From: Streptomyces tendae
GTDB lineage: Bacteria; Actinomycetota; Actinomycetes; Streptomycetales; Streptomycetaceae
Reading direction: 5' to 3'
Assembly (NCBI RefSeq): GCF_014650435.1
Contig: NZ_BMUY01000004.1
Location: 310,001-374,000, forward strand
DNA length: 64,000 bases
Shown: positions 36,993 to 46,525 of the stretch, one piece after another
Numbering within the stretch: the stretch's first letter is position 1
Layout: every line of letters starts with the position of its first letter
Position numbers and translations under genes: made by a program
The notes under the pieces: generated by a model
What the model was told of the DNA's origin: nothing
What the model saw: the letters and a program-made list of their open reading frames with translations, nothing else
Databases searched by the model: none

Positions 36993-38167
36993 ACCGGCGT
37001 TCCCTCGCGGGCCGCCTCGCCGCACTGGCCGCCGTCACGGCGACGCTCGGCGGATGCGCGTCGGGCGGCGACGACGGGGCCGCGTCCCCGGTGTCCGCCC
37101 CGCCCGGCACCACGGCCCAGCGCACACCCGACTCCGGCGGCACCTCGGCACGCACACCCCGAGACACGCTGCTGGTCACGGACTTCGGCTCCGACACCGT
37201 CACCTTCGTCGACCCCGCCGGGCGGGGCGCGGCGGCCGACCTGGGCTCGGTACGGGTCGGGACGGCGCCGTACGGGATCGCGCTGGGCGAGGACGGCACG
37301 GCGTGGGTGGCGACCGCCGAGGGCGTGGCCGCCGTGGACACCCGTACGCGCGAGCGCACCGCCCTCATCCGCTACCGGACGGACACGGGCCCGGTGACGA
37401 CCGGCGAGTACCGGGGCGGCGGCATGGGCATCGCCCTGTCCCCCGACGGCAGCCGTGCCTACGTCGGGGTCAACGTCCCCGGCGGCAAGGGCACCCTGGA
37501 GGTCGTCGACACCGTACGGCGGGAGGTGACCCGGGTGATCCCGGTCGGTCGCCGTCCCTTCGACGTCGACGTCTCGCGCGACGGCCGGCAGGTCTACGCG
37601 ACCAACCACGACTCGTTCGACGTGAGCGTCGTCGACACCCGCGACTGGACGGCGCGCCGCATCGAGGTCGCCCCGTACGGCACCAAGGGCGGCCTCGGGT
37701 CCTGGCTCAAGCCGCACCACACCGCCGTACGCCCCTCAGACGGGGCCCTGCTGCTGCCCTTCGAGGGCGAGCGCCTGGCGGTGGTCGACCCCGGCACCGG
37801 GCGGGTCCGGATCGAGGACATGACCGCCAACACCCACCAGCACGGCGTCACGGCGGGCGCCGACGGCACGCTCTACGTGGTGGGCACCGGCCCGATCGAC
37901 CCGTCCGAGGACGACGGTCCGTCCCTGACCGTGCGCTCGCCCGACGGCGACGAACGGGTCGTCCCGCTGGACGGCCCGCACGAGACCGTGGCCCTCTCGG
38001 CGGACGGCCGCACGGCCTACGTCTCGGGCGGCTTCACCCGCGACGGCTACTGGAACGGCCTGAGCGTCGTCGACGTCGCGACCGGCCGGGTGAGCCGGCT
38101 CCCGGTGGGCGAGCGGCCCCTGGCCGTCGCGGTCCTCGACGGCGAGCGGGGGACCGGCGCGGGCTGA
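36989..38167 (+). CDS. YVTN-type beta-propeller lipoprotein
   Basis: A 392-residue surface lipoprotein. It has a signal peptide with lipobox TLGGCAS (Cys about residue 23), a Ser/Thr/Pro-rich linker to about residue 55, then six to seven propeller blades with the repeated pattern GIALSPDGSRAYV, DVDVSRDGRQVYATN and VALSADGRTAYVSGG. This is the YncE/40-residue YVTN family. Its ligand is unknown. GTG 36989 overlaps the ankyrin gene stop by four bases and has GGAGG 10 bases upstream. Coupling to a cytoplasmic ankyrin protein is curious, since the two act on opposite sides of the membrane. Confidence 0.86.
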   Translation: MNRRSLAGRLAALAAVTATLGGCASGGDDGAASPVSAPPGTTAQRTPDSGGTSARTPRDTLLVTDFGSDTVTFVDPAGRGAAADLGSVRVGTAPYGIALGEDGTAWVATAEGVAAVDTRTRERTALIRYRTDTGPVTTGEYRGGGMGIALSPDGSRAYVGVNVPGGKGTLEVVDTVRREVTRVIPVGRRPFDVDVSRDGRQVYATNHDSFDVSVVDTRDWTARRIEVAPYGTKGGLGSWLKPHHTAVRPSDGALLLPFEGERLAVVDPGTGRVRIEDMTANTHQHGVTAGADGTLYVVGTGPIDPSEDDGPSLTVRSPDGDERVVPLDGPHETVALSADGRTAYVSGGFTRDGYWNGLSVVDVATGRVSRLPVGERPLAVAVLDGERGTGAG

Positions 38168-38187
38168 GTGCCCGCGCGGGGCAACCA

Positions 38188-38221
38188 GGGCCGAACGGCC
38201 CATGCCGGGGCCGAGCGGCCC
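38188..38221. promoter_or_regulatory. Two GGGCC-N4-GGCCC palindromes, candidate OsdR sites
   Basis: GGGCCGAACGGCCC (38188-38201) and GGGCCGAGCGGCCC (38208-38221) are nearly identical palindromes 20 bases apart centre to centre, about two helical turns. They lie 180 bases upstream of the cNMP-binding gene. The same motif recurs in the gaps of the island up to narG. A link to the DevR-like regulator at 40697 is inference. Confidence 0.6.
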
Positions 38222-38397
38222 CTGGTGTTCCGGGCCGGCCGGAGGGACGCTCGGATCGACAGCCCCCGGCGTGCACCCGAAGGGAACGGCGAGAGGCGGC
38301 CGGACGAGAGGCGGTCCCGGACCGTCGGGCCGACCCGTCCCGCCGAGCGGCTCCCCCGCCGTCCGTCCGCGGTGACCGCACGAAAGGAGCCGGAGCG

Positions 38398-38856
38398 ATG
38401 ACCTCTGCGACCACCCTGTCCGCGGCCCTCCACGGCGACCACCGCGAGCGCCTCATGCGTGTCGCGCGGGAGGTCTCCGTCACGGAGGGCACCCGCCTCT
38501 TCGAGGAAGGCCGGCGTGCCGACCGGTTCTGGATCGTCCGGACCGGGACGGTCAGCCTCGACCTGCGTGTCCCCGGCCGCCGCTCCCCGGTCATCGAGAC
38601 GCTGGGGCACGGGGAACTCGTCGGCTGGTCCTGGCACTTCCCGCCGCACCTGTGGCAACTGGGCGGCGAGGCCACGACTCCGGTGCGCGCCTGGGAGTTC
38701 GACGCGGACGTCGTGCGGGAGTTGTGCGCCCGCGATCCCGAGTTCGGCCGTACGGTCGCCGTCTGGGTCGGCAAAGTGGTCGCCCACCGGCTGCACGCCG
38801 CCCGGATCCGGCTGCTCGACCTGTACGCGCCGTACGGCAGCGGCGGGCTGCTCTGA
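38398..38856 (+). CDS. Stand-alone cyclic-nucleotide-binding-domain protein
   Basis: A 152-residue protein consisting of one Crp/Fnr-type cNMP-binding domain (EGTRLFEEGRRADRFWIV at about 29-46, then GTVSLDL and GHGELVGWSWHFPP) with the dimerisation helix at about 115-145. There is no DNA-binding domain; the protein ends at the C-helix (LLDLYAPYGSGGLL). The phosphate-binding RAA cassette is not conserved, so cyclic-nucleotide binding is doubtful. A sensory or partner role in the hypoxia island is likely. AAAGGAG precedes ATG 38398. Confidence 0.8.
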   Translation: MTSATTLSAALHGDHRERLMRVAREVSVTEGTRLFEEGRRADRFWIVRTGTVSLDLRVPGRRSPVIETLGHGELVGWSWHFPPHLWQLGGEATTPVRAWEFDADVVRELCARDPEFGRTVAVWVGKVVAHRLHAARIRLLDLYAPYGSGGLL

Positions 38857-38874
38857 CCCGGCGGGCCCCGGCGT

Positions 38875-41389
<2,515 letters not shown>

Positions 41390-41473
41390 CGACATGCTCC
41401 TCGTCTGCGTTCTCGTGGCGAGCCGCTCCCTGGTGGGGACGGCGGCTCCTGTTGCGGAGATCCTCCAGCGCCC

Positions 41474-41503
41474 GGGGCCGAAGGACCAGGGCCGGTCGGC
41501 CCC
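41474..41503. promoter_or_regulatory. GGGGCC-N-GGACC and GGGCCGGTCGGCCC palindromes upstream of the regulator gene
   Basis: GGGGCCGAAGGACC (41474-41487) and GGGCCGGTCGGCCCC (41489-41503) lie 85-115 bases before the regulator start. They belong to the motif family seen across the island. Autoregulation by the DevR-like protein is the simplest reading (inference). Confidence 0.5.
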
Positions 41504-41547
41504 GTCTCGCGCGCGGGGTCGCGCCGGGCCGGGCGGAGCCGTTCCGG

Positions 41548-41561
41548 GGGCCGAACGGCCC
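41548..41561. promoter_or_regulatory. GGGCCGAACGGCCC palindrome upstream of the PNPOx-fold gene
   Basis: It is identical in 14 bases to the copy at 38188-38201. It ends 67 bases before the ATG at 41629, a usual activator distance for DevR-type regulators (inference). Confidence 0.6.
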
Positions 41562-41628
41562 TAGCGCACGGCTCACGTACGGCGCTCCAATGAAGCGACC
41601 GTACCTCTGACCGACCCGAAAGCATGCC

Positions 41629-42093
41629 ATGACCTGCGAGCACGTCCCCTCGGCCCCGGTGGCGCCGCGGCGCAGCATCGAGCTGGGCCCCGAGGAGGCC
41701 CTCGCGCTGCTGGGCAGCGTGTCCCTGGGGCGGGTCGTCTTCACGCGGCAGGCGCTGCCGACGATCCGGCCGGTCAACCACGTCCTGGACGACGGCGACA
41801 TCGTGATCCGCACCCACGAGGGGGCGGCCCTGACCTCCCGCACCCCCAAGGCCGGTGATCCGGGGGTCGTGGTCGCCTACGAGGCCGACTCCATCGACCC
41901 GGACACGCACCTGGGCTGGAGCGTGGTGGTGACCGGCTACGCGCAACCGGTCACCGACCCCGGGCAACTGACCCGCTATCAGGCCCTGCTGCGTCCCTGG
42001 GTCGACCGGTCGATGGACTACGCGATCCGGATCGTCCCCGACCTGATCACCGGCGTCCGGCTCATCGAGGCGCGGCCCTCGCCGACGGTGTGA
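41629..42093 (+). CDS. Pyridoxamine 5'-phosphate oxidase-fold protein
   Basis: A 154-residue split-barrel flavin- or F420-binding protein. LGRVVFTRQALPTIRPVNHV (about 34-53) is the typical first strand of the PNPOx-like family, with VVAYEADSIDPDTHLGWSVVVTGYA (shown as the second sheet region, about 84-108) and the C-terminal ITGVRL. Related small PNPOx proteins are prominent DosR/OsdR targets in Mycobacterium and Streptomyces. The reaction is unknown; flavin-dependent reduction is inferred. ATG 41629 follows a palindromic candidate site. Confidence 0.8.
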   Translation: MTCEHVPSAPVAPRRSIELGPEEALALLGSVSLGRVVFTRQALPTIRPVNHVLDDGDIVIRTHEGAALTSRTPKAGDPGVVVAYEADSIDPDTHLGWSVVVTGYAQPVTDPGQLTRYQALLRPWVDRSMDYAIRIVPDLITGVRLIEARPSPTV

Positions 42094-42172
42094 CACCGTC
42101 CGACGGCGCGGAGGCAGGGCCGTACGGAGGCCCGTCCCAGGGACCTTGAGCCCCGGCTCGAGGGGCCCCATG

Positions 42173-42208
42173 GGGACCAACGGCCCTGTTCCGGCGTCCG
42201 TTGGTCCC
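42173..42208. promoter_or_regulatory. Pair of GGGACC-AACGG motifs upstream of flavohaemoglobin gene
   Basis: GGGACCAACGGCCC (42173-42186) and, in the opposite direction, GTCCGTTGGTCCC (42196-42208) form an inverted pair 120-155 bases before the flavohaemoglobin ATG. The half-site GGGACCAACGG is shared with the narG upstream copy, read in reverse. Confidence 0.55.
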
Positions 42209-42327
42209 GCGTACGCCGCCCGGGGCGCAACGGGGCGAGAACGCGGGCCGCCCGCTGGTACACAGGAAGTCGCCGCCGCATCCAGTGCCGCGGTCATCGA
42301 CTCCCCCATCCCCTTACGGGAGGTTCC

Positions 42328-43557
42328 ATGCTGTCCGCAGAGTCCGCGTCCGTGGTCCGGGCCACGCTGCCCGCCGTGACCGGAGCGCTCGACGAGATCG
42401 CCTCGCGCTTCTACGCCACGATGTTCCACGACCGGCCGGAACTGCTCGACGGGCTGTTCAACCGGGGCAACCAGGCCAGCGGCACCCAGCGCAGGGCGCT
42501 GGCCGGTTCGATCGCCGCGTTCGCGGGCGCGCTGCTCGACCACCCGGACACCCGTCCGGACGCCCTGCTGGAGCGCATCGCGCACAAGCACGTCTCCGTC
42601 GGCATCACCGACGACCAGTACACGATCGTGCACAAGTACCTGTTCGCGGCGATAGCCGACGTCCTGGGCGACGCGGTCACCGCGGAGGTGGCGGCGGCCT
42701 GGGACGAGGTGTACTGGCTGATGGCCGGTGCGCTGATCGCCATGGAGGCGCGTCTGTACCACGCGGCGGGGCTGCGGCCCGGTCAGGTCTGGCGCCGGTG
42801 GACGGTGGTGGAGCGCCGCACGGAGACGGCGGACGTGGTGTCCTTCGTGATCCGCCCGTCCGACGGGAGGCCCGCGCCGCGCGCCCGGGCGGGCCAGTAC
42901 GTCAGTGTGCGGGTGCTGATGCCCGACGGGGTACGGCAGTTGCGCCAGTACAGCCTGTCCGCGGAGCCCGGCGGCGAGCTGCGCCGGATCACCGTCAAAC
43001 GGGTCGCCGGCACGGACGGGGCACCGGACGGCGAGGTCTCCAACCTGCTGTTCGGCGACGTGTGCCGCGGCGACGAGCTGACCCTGTCGACGCCGTCCGG
43101 CGACATCGTCCTCGACGACGCCGATGACCGGGCTCCCGTCGTGCTGGTCTCGGCGGGCATCGGCTGCACGCTCCTCACCGGGATGCTGTCGCACCTCGCC
43201 GCACTGGGGGCCACCCGCCGAGTGCTGGTCCTGCACGCCGACCGGTCCCCCGCCGAGCACGCCCTGCGCGCCGAGACGCGGGAGCTGGTCGAGCGGCTGC
43301 CGGACGCCCGTGCCGTGTTCTGGTACGAGCGTCCCGGCCCGGAGGAGCCCGAGGCTCGCGAGGGCCTGATGGACCTGTCCGGTCTCGAACTGCCCGACGG
43401 GGCTTCGGTGTTCATGTGCGGTTCGCTGCCGTTCATGCGCGGGGTGCGCACCCGGTTGCTCGCCGCCGGTGTCCCGGCCCGCCGCATCCGCTACGAGGTG
43501 TTCGGCCCCGACCTGTGGCTGGCGGACGCCGCGGACCCGGCGCAGCCGCGGGTCTGA
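42328..43557 (+). CDS. Flavohaemoglobin (nitric oxide dioxygenase)
   Basis: A 409-residue protein with an N-terminal globin domain (about 1-140; B10 Tyr29 in RFYATMF, proximal His88 in RIAHKHVSVGI), an FAD domain (about 150-260; RQYSLS) and an NAD(P)H domain (about 265-405; VLVSAGIGCTLLTGML, VFMCGSLPFM). It converts NO plus O2 to nitrate, protecting against NO formed during nitrate respiration. GGGAGG lies 6 bases before ATG 42328. Paired palindromes lie upstream, and a very strong terminator follows. Confidence 0.93.
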   Translation: MLSAESASVVRATLPAVTGALDEIASRFYATMFHDRPELLDGLFNRGNQASGTQRRALAGSIAAFAGALLDHPDTRPDALLERIAHKHVSVGITDDQYTIVHKYLFAAIADVLGDAVTAEVAAAWDEVYWLMAGALIAMEARLYHAAGLRPGQVWRRWTVVERRTETADVVSFVIRPSDGRPAPRARAGQYVSVRVLMPDGVRQLRQYSLSAEPGGELRRITVKRVAGTDGAPDGEVSNLLFGDVCRGDELTLSTPSGDIVLDDADDRAPVVLVSAGIGCTLLTGMLSHLAALGATRRVLVLHADRSPAEHALRAETRELVERLPDARAVFWYERPGPEEPEAREGLMDLSGLELPDGASVFMCGSLPFMRGVRTRLLAAGVPARRIRYEVFGPDLWLADAADPAQPRV

Positions 43558-43562
43558 CGACG

Positions 43563-43606
43563 GCGCCCTGCCCCCTCCGGTCACGCGGCCGGAGGGGGCA
43601 GGGCGC
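43563..43606. terminator. Perfect 18-bp hairpin after flavohaemoglobin gene
   Basis: 43563-43580 pairs without mismatch with 43589-43606 around an 8-base loop (TCACGCGG). It starts 6 bases after the flavohaemoglobin stop and faces the end of convergent narK, so it can serve both directions. Confidence 0.85.
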
Positions 43607-43691
43607 TGCCCGCCCGCGCCACGGGCCGTGCGCACCCTGCTGATCGGGGACACCACCACGTCGTGTTCGGGGGCGAGTTCGGCGATCGGGG

Positions 43692-44957
43692 TCAGCGACC
43701 GCCAGCCGTGCGGCGCAGCCGGGTGCCGGTGTAGGTCAGTGCCGCGGCGGCGACGGCCCCGAGGAGGAGCAGGCCGAGCGCGTACGAGCCGTAGGTGCCG
43801 TAGAGGGAACCCATCACCAGGGGCGGCACGAAGCCGCCGAGGCCTCCGGCGGCACCCACCACGCCGGTGACCGACCCGAGCCTGTTCGCCGGTGCCAGCA
43901 GGGCCACCAGGGCGAACACCGCGCCGCTGCCCGCGCCGAGCGCGGCCGCCAGGGCCAGGAAGGCGGCGGTGCCGACCGGCGTCAGCGCGGGCGTCGAGGA
44001 CTGGACCAGCGCCGCGGCCAGCACCACCACCAGCGTGCCGCTCACCACCCGTACCGGTCCGATCCGGTCGGAGAGCCAGCCGCCGACCGGGCGCATCGCC
44101 ACGGCGAGCAGCACGAACCCGGCCATGCGGTTCGCCGCGTCGGCCTGGGTGAGCCCGTAACCGGTCTTCAGGTAGGTGGGGAGGTAGACCGAGAAGGCGA
44201 CGTAGCCGCCGAAGGCCACCGCGTACAGCGCGGACGCCTGCCACGTGGTGCCCAGGCGCAGGGTCGAGGCCAGCCGCCGGGCGAGCGGCTCGGTGGGGAC
44301 GGCGCGTCCGGGTTCGTCCCTCAGCAGCAGCGCAGCCGCCACCGCGTACACCGCCAGCACCGCGGCGGTGATCAGGAACGGGGCGGCCGTGCCGTAGGCG
44401 TCCACGAGCCGCACCGTCGACAGGGCGCTGATCGCGGTGCCGCCCATGCCCATGCCGAAGACGCCGATGGCGAGGCCGCGCCGCTCGGGCGGGAACCAGG
44501 CGTTGACGAAGGGCACGCCGACGGCGAAGGAGGTGCCGCCGATCCCGAGGAGGAAGCCGCCGGCCAGCAGTGCGGCCAAGGACGAGTGCCCGGCCAGACC
44601 CACGTAGAGCACCGGCACGATGGTGGCCGCCGACACGAGCGGGAACATGACGCGCCCGCCGTACCGGTCCGTGAGGGCGCCGACCGGGATCCGGCCGAGG
44701 GAACCGACCACGACGGGCACCGCCACCAGCAGCGACTGCTCGAACGAGGTCAGCCCGAGGCTCTCCTTGAAGCGGGGGCCGAGCGGGCTGAGCAGCGCCC
44801 AGGCCCAGAAGTTGACCGCGAACCCGGCCGTGGCCAGGCCCAGCATCGGCCAGGCCCGTCGGGGAGCGGGCTGTGGCCCGTCCGTGCGTTCCGGTGGTGC
44901 CGTGTCCCGCTCTTCGCTCACCTGCTGGACCATGCCGTCCGTCCTCGTTTCCGTCAT
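43692..44957 (-). CDS. narK: Nitrate/nitrite transporter NarK
   Basis: A 421-residue major facilitator with 12 hydrophobic segments from about residue 35. The nitrate-porter signatures are present: NFWAWALLSPLG in helix 1 (the Arg/Asn region), GIGGTSFAVGVPFVNAWFPP in helix 5 (about 137-156) and GVVGAAGGLGGFVPP in helix 11. It imports nitrate for NarG and/or exports nitrite. The first 33 residues are an extra hydrophilic tail; ATG 44957 is the longest plausible start and has a weak ribosome site. It lies 22 bases downstream of the nitroreductase gene, so the two probably form an operon. Confidence 0.92.
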   Translation of the reverse strand: MTETRTDGMVQQVSEERDTAPPERTDGPQPAPRRAWPMLGLATAGFAVNFWAWALLSPLGPRFKESLGLTSFEQSLLVAVPVVVGSLGRIPVGALTDRYGGRVMFPLVSAATIVPVLYVGLAGHSSLAALLAGGFLLGIGGTSFAVGVPFVNAWFPPERRGLAIGVFGMGMGGTAISALSTVRLVDAYGTAAPFLITAAVLAVYAVAAALLLRDEPGRAVPTEPLARRLASTLRLGTTWQASALYAVAFGGYVAFSVYLPTYLKTGYGLTQADAANRMAGFVLLAVAMRPVGGWLSDRIGPVRVVSGTLVVVLAAALVQSSTPALTPVGTAAFLALAAALGAGSGAVFALVALLAPANRLGSVTGVVGAAGGLGGFVPPLVMGSLYGTYGSYALGLLLLGAVAAAALTYTGTRLRRTAGGR

Positions 44958-44979
44958 CCGTCGCGGAGTTCGTCCTTGA

Positions 44980-46044
44980 TCACTCTCGCGGCGTACGGCG
45001 GTGCGGCGGCATGGGCCGGGGGTCCCGGCCGACGGTCGGAGGACCCCCGGCGGGAGGGCCGGGGGTCCCGGCGGCGCGCGGGGTGCGGCCGCCCTCCGGT
45101 CCGTAGCCGAAGCGGATCAGCAGGTGCGGGTGGTGGCGCTGCCGGGTGCCGCTCATCGCCGCCCTCAGGTCGGGCCATTCCATCGCCTGGTGGAGCATCG
45201 AGGTGCGCACCCCGTGCGCGGTGGCGGTGAGCAGCACGCGTTGCAGGGCCTGCCCGGCGCGCAGCCAGTCCCGGCGCCGGTCGTGCGGGGTCCACAACAG
45301 GGCCACCTGGACGTGGCGTTCGAAGCGCGGGGCCGGACGGCCGAGCGCGGGCAGCGGGGCGGCGAAGTCCCGCATCGGCACGCGCCCCGAGCCGTCGCGG
45401 GGTCCCAGGGCGGTCGCGGGGATGCCGTACGGGGTGGCCGAACCCGGCGCGGTGAGCCAGGCCCGGGTCTCGGCGACGCGCTCGGCGTCGGCGGCGTTGC
45501 GGGCCTCGGCGGCCGCGGTCAGCCGCAGCAGGCGCCGGGTCGCGACGATGTCGGGGACGTCCAGGTACGCTCCCTCGGCGCGGGCGGCGGCGACCATCTC
45601 CGCGACGACGGGGTCGGGCACCGGGCGGCCGGTGAAGGGCATCCGGCTGGTGTGCCGGCGCTCGACGGCTTCGTACAGCGCGCCCGGCCGCGGCGGCTCG
45701 CCCGGCCACCGCCGCGCACCGTTCGGCGGACGCTCGGCCAGTCGTACGGTCGCGAGCAGGCTCGGGTGGCCGAGCGGGGGCAGCAGTTCGACGACCGGGT
45801 CCCAGCCCAGGTGGTCGGCGGCCAGGCGGAGGTTGAGGACGGCGGCGCCCACGGACAGGTGCTGGGCGCGCCGCCCGGGGTCCGCGGCCGGGAGCCACCG
45901 TGCGTGGTCGGCGTGTACCTCGATGGTCCGGCTGTCCGCGTCCAGGCCGAACCGCCAGGGCTGCGTGTTGTGCACGGACGGTGCCGCCACGGCCGCGGCG
46001 AGCAGGGTCTGGACGGCGGTGGCGTCGACTTCCCGGGTCTGCAT
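44980..46044 (-). CDS. Acg-like nitroreductase-family protein
   Basis: A 354-residue protein of the Acg/Rv3131-type nitroreductase family. It has two degenerate NTR-like halves, with PSVHNTQPWRF (about 22-32), the RRHTSRMPFTGRPVP segment (about 130-145), and C-terminal RTSMLHQAMEWPDLR and HPHLLIRFGYG. A Pro/Arg-rich tail of about 40 residues follows. Acg homologues are strongly DosR-regulated in mycobacteria and may sequester flavin rather than catalyse (established proposal). AAGGAG lies 6 bases before ATG 46044. narK follows in the same transcript. Confidence 0.85.
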   Translation of the reverse strand: MQTREVDATAVQTLLAAAVAAPSVHNTQPWRFGLDADSRTIEVHADHARWLPAADPGRRAQHLSVGAAVLNLRLAADHLGWDPVVELLPPLGHPSLLATVRLAERPPNGARRWPGEPPRPGALYEAVERRHTSRMPFTGRPVPDPVVAEMVAAARAEGAYLDVPDIVATRRLLRLTAAAEARNAADAERVAETRAWLTAPGSATPYGIPATALGPRDGSGRVPMRDFAAPLPALGRPAPRFERHVQVALLWTPHDRRRDWLRAGQALQRVLLTATAHGVRTSMLHQAMEWPDLRAAMSGTRQRHHPHLLIRFGYGPEGGRTPRAAGTPGPPAGGPPTVGRDPRPMPPHRRTPRE

Positions 46045-46112
46045 GGCGGCTCCTTCACGAAAGCTCTGCCCGTTTCCCGTTCACCCTGCGTCGCCGCCGT
46101 GCACGGGGGGAG

Positions 46113-46126
46113 GGTTGAACGGCCCC
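46113..46126. promoter_or_regulatory. GGGTTGAACGGCCC motif upstream of nitroreductase-narK
   Basis: A weaker member of the palindrome family (right half AACGGCCC perfect), about 69 bases upstream of the nitroreductase start. Confidence 0.45.
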
Positions 46127-46417
46127 CGGCGGCGGGCCGGGTGGCCCCGCCGGCCGTGCCACGCGGCGGGCGGTGCTCGTCGTGTGCCCGTCCTGGCGGC
46201 GCTCCCCTGGTGCTGATCGCGTCCGGCCGTGGTGGACGGCCGGACGCGTGACCGTCCGGGCGGGCGCCCCGACGCACCCGGGTGAGCCGGCCGGGGACGG
46301 GGGATTTCAGCGGCCGGCGGCCTGCGGGTGCGTCGGCCCGATGGGCGGCGCCCGATCGATCACCGTCAGCATGCACCCGGGGGTGGGCCGGGCCGTGCGC
46401 CGACCGGCCCTGTTTGT

Positions 46418-46432
46418 GGGGCCGTTGGTCCC
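46418..46432. promoter_or_regulatory. GGGGCCGTTGGTCCC motif upstream of narGHJI
   Basis: A strong imperfect palindrome of the family, about 94 bases before the narG ATG. Read in reverse it is GGGACCAACGGCCCC, matching the copy at 42173-42186 in 14 bases. Confidence 0.6.
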
Positions 46433-46525
46433 TGGACGGGGCTGAGGAAGGGGGCCGGTCGCCCGGCGGGCGGGGGCCGCGCGACCCCGGGTGTGCCCGG
46501 CGGGCGCGGCCTAGCGTTCCGGACC

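Larger units (their letters stand above)
46045..46525. other. Divergent control region between nitroreductase-narK and narGHJI
   Basis: About 480 bases with no convincing gene. It contains two members of the recurring palindrome family, listed separately, placed near each divergent start. The -10/-35 boxes cannot be assigned reliably. Confidence 0.6.
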
